Positions 43,898 through 52,724 are shown, numbered from the stretch's first letter. The stretch: 64,000 nucleotides of DNA from JBBRHQ01 sp963738305 (GCA_963738305.1 CAVTVU010000001.1:186001-250000), one strand, 5' to 3'. The notes: a model not told the origin generated them from the sequence alone. Made by a program: numbers and translations.

Positions 43898-44863
43898 ATG
43901 CTTCAAGACGAACTCCTCAACAGGCCTTGCGGCGGGCGTTTTGGCGACATCGTCGAGGCGATCGGGCACACGCCGCTGGTCGAGCTCCAGCGCCTCTCGC
44001 CGAAGGCCGAGGTGCGGATCTACGCCAAGCTCGAGGGCCGCAACCCGACCGGCTCGGTCAAGGACCGCGTCGCACGGGCGATGATCGATAGCGCCGAGGC
44101 GGAGGGGGCGATCGAGCCGGGGCAGACGCTGCTGGAGCCGACCTCGGGCAACACCGGGATCTCGCTGGCGATGATCTGCCGGCGCAAGGGTTACCCGCTG
44201 AAGGTGGTAATGCCGGACAACGTCACCGAGGAGCGCACCCAGCTTCTGCGCATGTACGGGGCCGAGATCGTCTACTCGGAGGGCGCGAAGGGCTCCAACG
44301 GGGCGGTCGAGCTGGCGCTGGAGATGGCCGGCGACCCGCAGTACTACATGCCCTACCAGTACGGCAACGAGGCCAACCCGCGCGCCCACTACGAAGGCAC
44401 CGCGGTCGAGATCCTCGAGGAGCTCGACGAGGTGACGGCGTTCGTCGCCGGGCTCGGCACGGGCGGCACCCTGATGGGCAACGGTCGCCGACTCAAGGAG
44501 GAGGACCCGGAGACGATGGTCGTCGCCGCCGAGCCGATGCAGGGCGAACTGGTCCAGGGTCTGCGATCGCTCGAGGACGGCTTCATCCCGCCGATCATCG
44601 ACCTCTCGATCCTCGACCGCAAGATCATGGTCTCCAACCACGACGCGATCGTCTGGACCAAGCGGCTGCTCGAAGAGGAGGGGATCTTCGCCGGCGTCTC
44701 GTCCGGGGCGATCGCCGCGATCGCGGCACGCATCGCCGGCGAGCTGGACGGAGGCAACGTCGTGTTCCTGATCCCCGACGACGGGTGGAAGTACCTCTCC
44801 TCCGGCGTCTACACGAAGCCGATCGAGGAGCTCGAGGGGATCGACTCGACCGTCTGGTGGTAG
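43898..44863 (+). CDS. cysM: CysO-dependent cysteine synthase
   Basis: A 321-residue PLP enzyme of the cysteine synthase family. NPTGSVKDR holds the PLP lysine (Lys55), EPTSGNTGISLAM binds the substrate carboxylate, and GLGTGGTLMGNGRRL the phosphate. GELVQGLRSLEDGF aligns with the stretch of M. tuberculosis CysM whose arginine selects O-phosphoserine, and the C-terminus ends in WW like the short aromatic tail of CysM. It should react O-phosphoserine with CysO thiocarboxylate to give a CysO-cysteine adduct. The frame is open upstream, but AAAGGA before this ATG and family length fix the start. Mec follows 43 bases later. Confidence 0.9.
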   Translation: MLQDELLNRPCGGRFGDIVEAIGHTPLVELQRLSPKAEVRIYAKLEGRNPTGSVKDRVARAMIDSAEAEGAIEPGQTLLEPTSGNTGISLAMICRRKGYPLKVVMPDNVTEERTQLLRMYGAEIVYSEGAKGSNGAVELALEMAGDPQYYMPYQYGNEANPRAHYEGTAVEILEELDEVTAFVAGLGTGGTLMGNGRRLKEEDPETMVVAAEPMQGELVQGLRSLEDGFIPPIIDLSILDRKIMVSNHDAIVWTKRLLEEEGIFAGVSSGAIAAIAARIAGELDGGNVVFLIPDDGWKYLSSGVYTKPIEELEGIDSTVWW

Positions 44864-44906
44864 GCCCGGGATCCGGCCGGGCGCCGCTGGTAGCCTCGCC
44901 GGCCCG

Positions 44907-45306
44907 ATGAGGTTCAGCCGCGAGATGGTCGATGAGATGGTGGCCCACGCCCGCTCCGAGGCGCCGAACGAGTGCTGCGGCATGGTCGGGGGGCGCGACG
45001 GCGTCGGCCGTCACCGTGTACCGGGCCGCCAACGCCGAGGCCAGCCCACTGCGCTACTCGATCGCCCCGGACGAGCAGTTCCGGGTGATGCGGGAGATCG
45101 AGGACGCCGGCGAGGAGCTCGCCGCGATCTACCACTCGCACACGAAGTCGGCCGCCTATCCCTCCCAGACCGACGTCAACCTCGCCGGCTGGCCCGACGC
45201 GGTCTACGTGATCGTCTCGCTCGAGGACCCCGAGAGCCCGGACGTTCGCGGCTTCTGGATCCGCGACGGGGAGATCAGCGATGCCGAGCTCCTGGTCCGC
45301 GGCTAG
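44907..45306 (+). CDS. mec: JAMM metallopeptidase Mec (one frameshift)
   Basis: About 133 residues once a single extra G near 45006 is removed. Ligands of the JAMM fold are present: Glu22 in NECCG, His76 and His78 in YHSHTKSAAYPSQTD, and Asp89. In M. tuberculosis Mec this zinc enzyme releases cysteine from CysO-Cys and regenerates the Gly-Gly end. VYRAANAEASPLRYSIAPDEQFRVM follows the frame change. Its 3' end overlaps the following zinc-ribbon gene by 26 bases. As written, the frameshift would remove the active site, which is unlikely in a gene of amino-acid synthesis, so I suspect a base error. Confidence 0.85.
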
Positions 45307-45835
45307 CGGCGGCGGGCCCCTGGCCTGCCCGCGCTGCGCGCTCTCCTACCCCCTGAGCGAGCGCTTCTGCCCGAATTGCCAGATGCCGCTCGTCTACGCC
45401 GGGACCAAGGGCGAGGGCCCGGTGACCGAGACCCACGAGCGCCTGCGCAAGATCAAGCCCCAGTACACGCGCGGCGAGCCGGTCAAGGTCGGCTGGGCGC
45501 GCAACCAGGCAGAGGCGGAGCTGATCCAGGGGCTCCTGCTGGAAGAGGGCATCCCGAGCTTCCTGAAGCGGAGCGCCGGCTTCGACGTCCCCGACTTCCT
45601 CGCCGCCGGGCCCCGCGACGTGCTCGTCCCGGAGACAGGGGCCGAGCCCGCCCGGCAGCTGCTCGCCGGGACCGAGACCGATGGCGAAAACGAGGCCGGC
45701 TCCGAATTTCGCGACGACACGCACCGCCTCGCCTCCGGCCCCGGGCCGAGCCCCGCGCAGCTCGCGGCCTGGATCCTGCTGGCCCTGCTGGTCGCCGCGC
45801 TGATCGTCGGCCTGCTCTACCGCCTCACGGTCTGA
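45281..45835 (+). CDS. Zinc-ribbon, DUF2007-like membrane protein
   Basis: A 184-residue protein. An N-terminal zinc ribbon (CPRC ... CPNC) is followed by VKVGWARNQAEAELIQGLLLEEGIPSFLKRS and DVLVPETGAEPARQLL, which match the DUF2007 putative signal-transducing domain, and by one C-terminal membrane helix (WILLALLVAALIVGLLY). The start overlaps the last 26 bases of mec, so they are cotranscribed. It could be a membrane-tethered regulator of cysteine synthesis, but nothing direct shows that. Confidence 0.8.
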   Translation: MPSSWSAASGGGPLACPRCALSYPLSERFCPNCQMPLVYAGTKGEGPVTETHERLRKIKPQYTRGEPVKVGWARNQAEAELIQGLLLEEGIPSFLKRSAGFDVPDFLAAGPRDVLVPETGAEPARQLLAGTETDGENEAGSEFRDDTHRLASGPGPSPAQLAAWILLALLVAALIVGLLYRLTV

Positions 45836-45952
45836 GCCTCGGTGTGCACCGGCCGCCCCGCCCGTCGAGTGAGCGATAGGGAGCAGGGGAGCGGGTCGGG
45901 CCACTCGACGTAGCGCACTTGACATCGGCACGACCTGTGATTGGGTTGGGCT

Positions 45953-47569
45953 GTGTTGGGGAGGCCCCCGCGGATCGCGTTCTCGCTCGTCCTGGCAGCA
46001 GCCGTAGCGAGCATCGCAATGCCCTCGGCGCTCGCGAAGAACCGCTGCGTCGGGCCAGGCGCCGGTTGCTTCAAGACGATCCAGCCAGCGGTCGACGCTT
46101 CCCACGGCGGCGATCGGATCAAGGTGGCGCCGGGGCACTATGGGGGCGGGATCAAGATCGACGTCGGCGTCAGGCTGATCGGAGCGGGTCCGCGCAAGAC
46201 GGTAATCCGCGGCGGGGGCCACGTGCTGACCGTCGGCACCTACGGAGCCTCCCACGAGCCTCGGGTCTCGATCGCCGGGGTCACGGTGACTGGCGGCGTC
46301 GCCAGGTCGAGCCCCGAATCGGTTCCCTTCGTCGGGGAGCATGGAGTCGTCGCGGCGGGTGGGGGGATCGAGATCCCGCCCGGCAAGAAATTCGGCCCCG
46401 GCGCAACGATGACGATCCGCCACAGCGTGATCGCGGGCAACCGGGCCGCGCCGACGCATTCCCTGCCGCTCGGACCGAAGTGCCCCGGCCGTCCGCATTG
46501 CCCCTTCGCGATGGCGATCGGCGGTGGCATCGACAGCTGGGGGAACCTGCGGCTGGTCCGTACGACGGTACGAAGAAACCGGGTCGGACATGCCTCAGGG
46601 CTCTCCCGGGCGGCGAGTGATTCGGACGGCGGGGGAATAGCAGCCGAGCAGGGAAGCCTGACGGTCGAGCGGTCGATCATCCGCTCAAACGCTGCGACCT
46701 CGGCCGTGCCGAAGGGGCGCTTTGCGGAGGGCGGCGGCATCTTTGCAGTCGGCAAAGGCGCGTTGAAGGTCACGGGCAGCAAGGTGAGCGCCAATCGTGT
46801 CTCGCTGAACACCGCGCTCCCGGACAGCGTCGATCAGCTGGCAATCGGCGGCGGAGTACAGGTCGGCGGGGCCGTCTCGGCGGTGCGGATGAAGAGGACG
46901 AAGGTCTCGCGGAACTCAGTCCGTGCGACCAACCACACGGGAAGCGCCGACGCGGAGTCAGGGGGTTTCAACTCCGCGATCGTCGACATACCCTTCAGCT
47001 TCACGAAGACCGTTTTCGCCGGCAATCGGGTCAGCGCCGTTGCCCTCGATAAGCGGCGTGGCGACGCAACGGTCGACACCGGCGGCGCCACCCTGGCCGG
47101 AACGATGTCCGGCGTCCGGGTATCCGGCAACACCGCCGAGGCGCGATCTTCCGGCGGATCGGCCACGGCGACCGGCGGGGGAGGACTGATTTTCGGAAGG
47201 ATGACTCGCAGCGTGGCAAGCGGCAACACCGCCCGAGCCCTCGGCCCGCACGGCAGAGCAGTGGCGGCGGCGGGCGGGCTCGAGGTCGATGTCAAGGGCC
47301 TGACCCTGCGCCAGAGCCTGGTCAGGAACAACCAGAGCGTCGCCCGAGGCCGTCGCGGATCCTCCCGCGGAGGCGGCATCTTCGACGCTCGGCTCTACTC
47401 GAAGGGTGGCCCACTGGCCCTGATCGGCAGCGACGTGATCAGCAACGCAGCGCGCGGCTCGGCAGGCATCGGACGTCGGGGCGGCGGCGTGTTCGTCCGC
47501 GGCCACAAGACGAAGCTGATCCGCAGCTCCCTCGCGCGCAACGAGCCTGATCAGTGCTTCGGCTGCTAG
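45953..47569 (+). CDS. Secreted right-handed beta-helix protein
   Basis: About 538 residues with a signal peptide (IAFSLVLAAAVASIAMPSALA) and NRCVGPGAGCFKTIQPAVDASHGGDRIKVAPGHYG, the standard start of Pbl/NosD-like beta-helix proteins. More than ten rungs follow with repeated Gly-Gly-Gly and RxNRV or SGNTA steps (VIAGNRAA, TVRRNRV, VSANRVS, VSRNSVR, VSGNTAEA, VRNNQSV, VISNAARG). It ends CFGC. Likely a surface polysaccharide-binding or adhesive protein. The start is GTG or TTG around 45941-45956; none has a strong ribosome binding site. Unlike the beta-helix gene at 6977-8230 it is intact. Confidence 0.78.
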   Translation: MLGRPPRIAFSLVLAAAVASIAMPSALAKNRCVGPGAGCFKTIQPAVDASHGGDRIKVAPGHYGGGIKIDVGVRLIGAGPRKTVIRGGGHVLTVGTYGASHEPRVSIAGVTVTGGVARSSPESVPFVGEHGVVAAGGGIEIPPGKKFGPGATMTIRHSVIAGNRAAPTHSLPLGPKCPGRPHCPFAMAIGGGIDSWGNLRLVRTTVRRNRVGHASGLSRAASDSDGGGIAAEQGSLTVERSIIRSNAATSAVPKGRFAEGGGIFAVGKGALKVTGSKVSANRVSLNTALPDSVDQLAIGGGVQVGGAVSAVRMKRTKVSRNSVRATNHTGSADAESGGFNSAIVDIPFSFTKTVFAGNRVSAVALDKRRGDATVDTGGATLAGTMSGVRVSGNTAEARSSGGSATATGGGGLIFGRMTRSVASGNTARALGPHGRAVAAAGGLEVDVKGLTLRQSLVRNNQSVARGRRGSSRGGGIFDARLYSKGGPLALIGSDVISNAARGSAGIGRRGGGVFVRGHKTKLIRSSLARNEPDQCFGC

Positions 47570-47679
47570 CCCACACCGTGGAGTGGACGATTTCAGCAGG
47601 AGGGAGAGGATTTCATCCACTCGACCCCAGGTTTCATCCACTCGACCGCCGCCGCCGCGCGCGGAGGAGGGCGAAAAGA

Positions 47680-47707
47680 GACGGGCCGCCCAGATGGGCG
47701 GCCCGTC
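47680..47707. terminator. Strong hairpin between convergent genes
   Basis: GACGGGCCGCCC and GGGCGGCCCGTC form a perfect 12-bp stem with AGAT loop. It lies between the ends of the convergent beta-helix and htpX genes, and could end transcripts from both sides. Upstream the 16 bases TTTCATCCACTCGACC occur twice, 21 bases apart. Confidence 0.65.
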
Positions 47708-47742
47708 CCAAATCGGCCGAGGGCGTCCCTCGGGAAGCAACC

Positions 47743-48606
47743 TCAGCCGAGGCTTGGGCGCATCTGGCGCAGGCGGCGGACCCGCTCCTCAATCGGCGGG
47801 TGGGTCGAGAAGAGGCCGGCCAGGCCCTTGCTCGAGAAGGGCTTGACGATGTAGAGCGGCTCGGCCGCCTGGTTGACCTTCATCGGCATCTGCCTTCGCC
47901 CCCTCCTCGAGGCGCAGCAGGGCGCTGGCCAGCGACTCGGGGTTGCCGCAGATCTCGGCGCCGCCGGCGTCGGCGGCGAACTCGCGCTGGCGTGAGATCG
48001 AGAGCTGGATGATCGTCGCCGCGATCGGCGACAGCAGGACGAGCGCCAGCGAGGCGACCAGGCCGAGCGGCGACTCGTCGTCGCCGCCGAACCAAAGCAG
48101 CGCGTAGCCGAGGTAGGTGATGCAGGCGCCGATCGTCGCAGCGACCGACTGGATCAGGATGTCGCGGTGCTTGACGTGAGCCAGCTCATGCGGCGAGCAC
48201 ACCGCGCAGCTCGTCCTCGGAGAGCAGCTGGGTGATCCCGCGGGTCACCGCGACCGCCGAGTGCTTGGGGCTGCGCCCGGTGGCAAAGGCGTTGGGCTGG
48301 TCCTGGGGGATCATGTAGAGGCGCGGCATCGGCAGACCGGCGCGGGTCGTCAGCTCGCGGACGATCTGGTAGAGCCGCGGCGCCTGGGACTCGTCGATCG
48401 GCTTCGCACCGCTCATCTTCAGCGCCAGCTTGTCGCTGAAGAAGTAGGAGCCGAAGTTCATCAGAACGGCGAAGGCGAGGAAGCGCAGCGCCGCGCTGCG
48501 ATCCGCCGATCGCGAAGCCGATCGCGACCAGCAGCCCGGAAAGGGTCGCCAGCAGGATCGTCGTCCGCAGGGTGGCCCCGAAGGTCGATTGCTTGGTGGT
48601 TGTCAT
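47743..48606 (-). CDS. htpX: HtpX-like membrane zinc protease (three frameshifts)
   Basis: Joined, the protein has about 287 residues: two N-terminal membrane helices (TILLATLSGLLVAIGFAIGG, AFAVLMNFGSYFF), SGAKPIDESQAPRLYQIVRELTTRAGLPMPRLYMIPQDQPNAFATGR, the zinc motif HELAHVKHRD, two more helices, and QREFAADAGGAEICGNPESLASALLRLE, ending HPPIEERVRRLRQM. HtpX is a membrane quality-control protease. Three single-base insertions, near 48499, 48191 (CTCGCC-G-CATGAG) and 47885 (GCC-G-ATGAAG), break the frame. The sequence around them is otherwise perfectly conserved, so base errors are more likely than decay. A double-hairpin repeat lies 40 bases upstream of the start. Confidence 0.82.
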
Positions 48607-48644
48607 TGGTTGCTCTTGCTCCTGGTTTCGAAAGCGTTGAATCT

Positions 48645-48701
48645 CTTGCGGCGGCATGCCGCAAGACCTGACTCTGCCGGCGCTAACACCGCCGCGCCGG
48701 C
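48645..48701 (-). repeat. Double-hairpin repeat, copy 6
   Basis: On the minus strand: GCCGGCGC and GCGCCGGC around GGCGGTGTTA (three bases more than the other copies), spacer AGAGTCAGGT, then CTTGCGGC-ATGCC-GCCGCAAG. It lies just upstream of htpX and in the same orientation. Confidence 0.75.
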
Positions 48702-48824
48702 CATCACACCTCCGACATTCTGCCCCGGGCGGCGGAGAATGACCATAGGTGACATCCCCTAAGCGTGGCCCCGGCAGCCCCCATTCCGCTCCGGGGAGGC
48801 CAGACCCGCCTCTACGCTTGGCGG

Positions 48825-49782
48825 GTGCGACGGCGCACCCTCTTCACCCAGGTGATCGCGATCAACGCCGCGCTCGTCTGCCTCGCGGCGCTGCTCGCGG
48901 CGGTGCTGGCGGGGCTCGCGCTTCTCGGAGACCGCCAAGGTCGCCCTGGTGATCGTCGCCGCCGCCGGGCTCAGCCTGATCGTCAACCTGGCTGTGTTGC
49001 GGGCGCGGTTCGCTCCCCTCGAGGACCTGATCGAGGAGATGGAGAAGGTCGACCTGAGCCGGCCCGGATCGAACCTGCCACCCTCGTTCGACGGTCGCGG
49101 CGAAACCGAAGAGGTGGAGCGGATCGAGCTTGCCTTCATCCGCATGATGCGGCGCCTCGAAGCCGAGCGCCGTCGAGCCGGCAGCGCTGCCCTGCGCGCT
49201 CAAGAGGAGGAGCGCGCCAGGGTCGCCCGCGATCTCCATGACGAGGTGAACCAGTCGCTCACCGGGGTCCTGCTGCGCCTCGAGGCCGCCAGCGAGACGG
49301 CGCCCCCGGGCCTGGAGGCCGAGCTGTCGGAGACCAAGGCACTCGCCAACCAGGCGATGCAGGAGCTGCTCTCCCTGGCGCGCCAGCTGCGCCCGACGGC
49401 GCTCGACGACCTCGGCCTGAAGGCGGCGGTCGCCGGCCAGGTCGACCAGCTCGCAAGCGGCGAGCTCGAGGCCTCGCTGTCGAGCGAGGGCGACTTCTTC
49501 GACCTCCCGGACGACGTCCAGCTCGTCGTCTACCGGGTCGCCCAGGAGGCGCTCTCCAACGCGGCCCGCCACAGCGGGGCCACCCGGGTCGAGCTGACGC
49601 TGCGCAGGGTCGGCACGGGTGTCGAGCTGAAGGTCTCCGACGACGGCGCCGGCTTCGCCTTCTCCGAGGCCGAGGGCGGCCTGGGAATTCCCGGCATGCG
49701 GGAGCGGGCGCTGCTGGTCGGAGGCGAAGTGGTGATCGAGTCCGGCCCGGGCCGCGGCACCACGGTGCGCCTCACCATCTGA
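48825..49782 (+). CDS. NarL-type sensor histidine kinase (one frameshift)
   Basis: About 318 residues. Two N-terminal membrane helices (VIAINAALVCLAALLAAVLAGLALL and VALVIVAAAGLSLIVNLAVL) are followed by a HAMP-like linker (FAPLEDLIEEMEKVDLS), the HisKA_3 helix ARVARDLHDEVNQSLTGVLLRLEAA with the phosphorylated His, and an ATPase domain (RVAQEALSNAARHS, DDGAGF, GLGIPGMRERALLVGG). A single extra G near 48927 splits helix one from helix two. With no sensor domain outside the membrane it probably senses membrane state. GTG start. The response regulator at 50121 is read in the same direction beyond a small minus-strand gene. Confidence 0.82.
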
Positions 49783-49818
49783 CCGCCCGCCGAATTGCAC
49801 CTTTTGCGTCCATGAGAC

Positions 49819-49836
49819 GCCGAACCTGCGTTCGGC
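49819..49836. terminator. Hairpin between convergent genes
   Basis: GCCGAAC-CTGC-GTTCGGC, a 7-bp stem with a 4-base loop, sits between the ends of the kinase gene and the PRC-barrel-like gene. The same stem core occurs at 30404-30452. Confidence 0.5.
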
Positions 49837-49839
49837 TGT

Positions 49840-50103
49840 CTAGGGCGGAGCCGGGAGGCTCTCGCAGGCGCCCTTGCTGAGCGAGAGCAGCACGCCCTTC
49901 TCCCCGATCTCATCGATCAGTTCGGCGGCCGCGAAGCGCCGCTGCCCGACTCCGAGCCGGGGCGAGATCGCGATACCCTCGAAGATGTCCTGCTCGGGCG
50001 CGGCGAGGACCTCGGCCACCGTCCCCACCTTCTCGCCCCCGGCGGCGTAGACGGCGATCCCCTCCTCGAGGGTCAGATACGAGGCCGGCTCGCCCAGCTC
50101 CAT
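49840..50103 (-). CDS. PRC-barrel-like small protein
   Basis: An 87-residue protein: YLTLEEGIAVYAAGGEKVGTVAEVLAAPEQDIFEGIAISPRLGVGQRRFAAAELIDEIGEKGVLLSL. The succession of short beta strands with VGTVAEVL and FEGIAI resembles PRC-barrel or DUF2171 proteins, which bind other proteins or RNA. It is read divergently from the response regulator with only 17 bases between their starts, so both promoters overlap. Lying between a kinase and its regulator, it may serve that system. Confidence 0.7.
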   Translation of the reverse strand: MELGEPASYLTLEEGIAVYAAGGEKVGTVAEVLAAPEQDIFEGIAISPRLGVGQRRFAAAELIDEIGEKGVLLSLSKGACESLPAPP

Positions 50104-50120
50104 GCTGCGAGCATAAGGGC

Positions 50121-50751
50121 ATGCGCGTCATGATCGCCGACGACCACGGGATCGTCCGCTCGGGATTGCGGCTGCTGCTGGAGCGCCAGAGCGACATCGA
50201 GGTGGTCGGCGAGGCGGCGGACGGGGCCGAGGCACGCGAGGTGGCGGTGCGGGAGCGCCCCGATCTGGCCATTCTCGACGTCCGGATGCCGAAGCTGACC
50301 GGGCTGCAGGCGACCCGCGAGATCAAGCAGCAGGCCCCCGAGGTCGCGGTGCTGATCCTCTCGATGCACGACGACGAGCGCTACCTGTTCGAGGCGCTGA
50401 AGGCCGGGGCGGCCGGGTACGTGCTGAAGACCCAGGCCGACACCGACCTGCTCGCAGCGGTGCGGGCGGTGGAGCGCGGCGAGCCCTTCCTCACCCCGGA
50501 GGCCCAGCGGGCGCTGATCAAGGACATGCTCGAGCGCGGACCCGACGGTGCCGACGGAGCTCACTCCGCGCGAGGAGGAGATCGTCAAGCTCGTGGCCGA
50601 GGCGAACACGACCCGCCAGATCGCCGAGATCCTCCACCTCTCCGAGAAGACGGTCGAGAACCATCGCGCCAACGCGATGCGAAAGCTGGGGATGCGCGAC
50701 CGGGTCGAGCTGGTCCGCTACGCGATCCGTCGTGGTCTGATCGAGCCGTGA
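50121..50751 (+). CDS. NarL/LuxR-type response regulator (one frameshift)
   Basis: About 210 residues. The receiver domain has MIADDHGIVRSGLRLLLE with the acidic pair, LAILDVRMPKLTGLQA with the phosphorylated Asp, and the Lys of YVLKTQ. The helix-turn-helix LTPREEEIVKLVAEANTTRQIAEILHLSEKTVENHRANAMRKLGM is a typical LuxR domain. One extra G near 50548 separates the two domains. The protein is the evident partner of the NarL-type kinase 340 bases upstream. GTGA overlap links it to the acetyltransferase gene. Confidence 0.85.
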
Positions 50752-51410
50752 GCGAACGCGTCGCGAGTGAGCCGGTCACCGTCGGAGAAAGCCGGGAGGT
50801 GCTGATCCGGCCGATCTCCCCCGAGGACAAGGCCGAGCTCGCTGCGGCCTTCGACCGGCTCAGCCCCGAGTCGCGCTACCGGCGCTTCTTCGCCCCCCTG
50901 GAGCGGCTCAGCGCCCGCGACCTCGCCTACCTGACCGAGGTCGACCACCACGACCACGAGGCGGTGGTGGCCGTCGAACCGGGCAGCGAGCACATCGTCG
51001 GTGTCGCCCGCTACGTCCGCGACGAGGACCCCGCCGAGGCGGAGGTCGCTGTCGTCGTCGCCGATCCGTGGCAGGGCCTCGGGGTCGGCTCGGCCCTCCT
51101 GGAGCGACTCGTCGAACGCGCCCGCGAGGAGGGGATCCGCCAGTTCGTCGCGGTCGTGCTGAGCGACAACGCCGACGCGCTGGAGCTGTTCCGCAGCCTG
51201 GCTCCCGACTCTTCGTGGATCCGCCGCAGCGGCTCCGGCCAGAGCGAGATGCTGATCGGGCTGCCGGAGGCCGGCGCGCTGGCGGGGTCGCGCCTCGGTC
51301 GCGTCCTGAGCGCCGTCGCGCAGGAGGGCCACCGGGTCAACCCGTGGACGGTGCTGCGCCGGGCGATCCTCCGCCGGGCGACCGAGGAGATGAAGCTGCC
51401 GCGGGGATAA
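50748..51410 (+). CDS. GNAT-family N-acetyltransferase
   Basis: A 220-residue protein with one GNAT domain: VLIRPISPEDKAELAAAFDRLSPESRYRRFF, DHHDHEAVVAVE, AEVAVVVADPWQGLGVGSALLERLVERAREEG (acetyl-CoA-binding Q/RxxGxG/A as QGLGVGSA) and VLSDNADALELFRSLA. The first segment (RPISPEDKAEL ... SRYRRFF) is the type seen in PatA/Pat lysine acetyltransferase C-termini, so protein acetylation is possible. GTG start overlapping the regulator stop. The suf box follows directly. Confidence 0.85.
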   Translation: MSERVASEPVTVGESREVLIRPISPEDKAELAAAFDRLSPESRYRRFFAPLERLSARDLAYLTEVDHHDHEAVVAVEPGSEHIVGVARYVRDEDPAEAEVAVVVADPWQGLGVGSALLERLVERAREEGIRQFVAVVLSDNADALELFRSLAPDSSWIRRSGSGQSEMLIGLPEAGALAGSRLGRVLSAVAQEGHRVNPWTVLRRAILRRATEEMKLPRG

Positions 51411-51432
51411 CCGACCGTTTCGCTAGGATTTA
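51411..51432 (+). promoter_or_regulatory. 22-bp suf box, copy 1, with -10 element
   Basis: CCGAC, six bases, GCTAGG, A, TTTA. TAGGAT inside it fits an actinobacterial -10 box 9 bases before ATGCTG, suggesting a leaderless transcript. The same box with the same spacing lies at 59912-59933 in front of the Rieske-sufB-sufD operon. Confidence 0.5.
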
Positions 51433-51437
51433 TGGCG

Positions 51438-51971
51438 ATGCTGTTCTCGACCAAAGCCGAGTACGGGGTCCGCCTGATGGTCGAGCTGGGGCGCCAGCCC
51501 GGCTCCGAGCCGGTCTCGCTGAGCGCCGTCGCCGAGGCCGAGCGCCTGCCGCTCTCATACCTCGAGCATCTGGTCGCGAAGCTGCGCAACGCGGGCCTCG
51601 TGACGTCGACCCGCGGCGCGCACGGCGGCTACAGCCTGGCCAAGCCGGCCTCGGAGATCACCATGGACGAGGTGGTCGAGGCGCTGGAGGGCCAGATCGC
51701 CCCGATGGAGTGCTTCCACGAGCGCCCCGAGGGCAAGGTGCTCTGCTCCCACGAGAGCGACGGCGACCACGCCTGCGCGACAAAGCTGCTCTGGACCCGA
51801 GTCCAGGGCGGCGTCAACCGGGCCCTGGCGAAGACGACGCTCGCCGAGCTGGTCGAGTTCGGCGCCCCCGCCGTGACGCAGCGAAGAGACGGTCGGCAGC
51901 GCCGCCTAGCCCACCCCAACCCCGAAAACGGAGACGAATGGCTGACCTGGAGATACGAGACCTGCACGTGA
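51438..51971 (+). CDS. Rrf2/IscR-like iron-sulfur regulator
   Basis: A 177-residue Rrf2-family regulator. The winged helix reads MLFSTKAEYGVRLMVELGRQ, SLSAVAEAERLPLSYLEHLVAKLRNAGLVTSTRGAHGGYSLAKP. Three cysteines, about Cys92, Cys103 and Cys113 (PMECF, VLCSH, HACATKLLW), are spaced like the cluster ligands of IscR. It heads the sufC-sufS-sufU group and overlaps sufC by 34 bases, so it most likely represses suf genes when holding a cluster. An ATG two codons upstream is also possible. It could also control the palindrome-marked cysteine genes. Confidence 0.85.
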   Translation: MLFSTKAEYGVRLMVELGRQPGSEPVSLSAVAEAERLPLSYLEHLVAKLRNAGLVTSTRGAHGGYSLAKPASEITMDEVVEALEGQIAPMECFHERPEGKVLCSHESDGDHACATKLLWTRVQGGVNRALAKTTLAELVEFGAPAVTQRRDGRQRRLAHPNPENGDEWLTWRYETCT

Positions 51972-52704
51972 GCGTCGAGGAGAAGCAGATCCTCCGCGGC
52001 CTCGACCTCGACGTCGAGAAGGGCAAGGTCCACGCGCTGATGGGCCCCAACGGCTCCGGCAAGTCGACCCTCGCCAACGCGATCATGGGCCATCCCGCGC
52101 TCGGGGTAGATCAGCGGCACGATCACCTTCAAGGGCGACGACATCACCGAGGCGGATCCCGACGAGCGCTCCCGCGCCGGCGCTGTTCATGGCCTTCCAG
52201 TATCCGGTTGCGATCCCCGGGGTCTCGGTCAGCAAGTACCTGCGAATGATCGTCAACGCCCATCGCGAGGCCCGTGGGGAGGAGCCGATCAAGATCAAGG
52301 AGTTCGCGAGGCTCGCCCAGGAGGCAATGGACCTGGCCAATATCCCGAGGGACTTCTCCAGTCGCTACCTCAACGACGGCTTCTCGGGCGGCGAGAAGAA
52401 GCGGATGGAGATCCTCCAGCTCGCCCTGCTGCGTCCCGAGATCGCCGTCCTCGACGAGACCGACTCGGGGCTCGACATCGACGCCCTGCGGACCGTCGCC
52501 GAGGGGGTCAACCACTTCACCGGCCCCGAGATGGGAGTCCTGATCATCACCCACTACCAGCGCATCCTGCATCTGGTCGAGCCCGACTTCGTCCACGTCA
52601 TGTACGAGGGGAGGATCGTCAAGGAGGGCGGCCCGGAGCTGGTCTCCGAGCTGGAGGAGCGCGGGTACGGCTGGATCAGGGAGGAGGTCGAGGCGGCGGC
52701 CTGA
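51938..52704 (+). CDS. sufC: SUF system ATPase SufC (two frameshifts)
   Basis: About 255 residues, an ABC-type ATPase that works with SufB and SufD in building iron-sulfur clusters. Walker A GPNGSGKST, AFQYPVAIPGVS, signature FSGGEKKRMEILQLAL, Walker B VLDETDSGLDIDAL and ITHYQRIL are present. Single-base insertions near 52108 and 52181 break the frame; between them ITFKGDDITEADPDERSRAG is read in the third frame. The gene is probably intact in the organism. GGAG precedes the ATG. sufS follows 20 bases later. Confidence 0.85.
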
Positions 52705-52724
52705 GCGGCCCGCCGCTCTGCCCG

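Noticed and set aside
47589..47646. Short direct repeats TTTCATCCACTCGACC as an att site
   Set aside because: Only 16 bases, 21 apart, with no integrase or truncated gene beside them.
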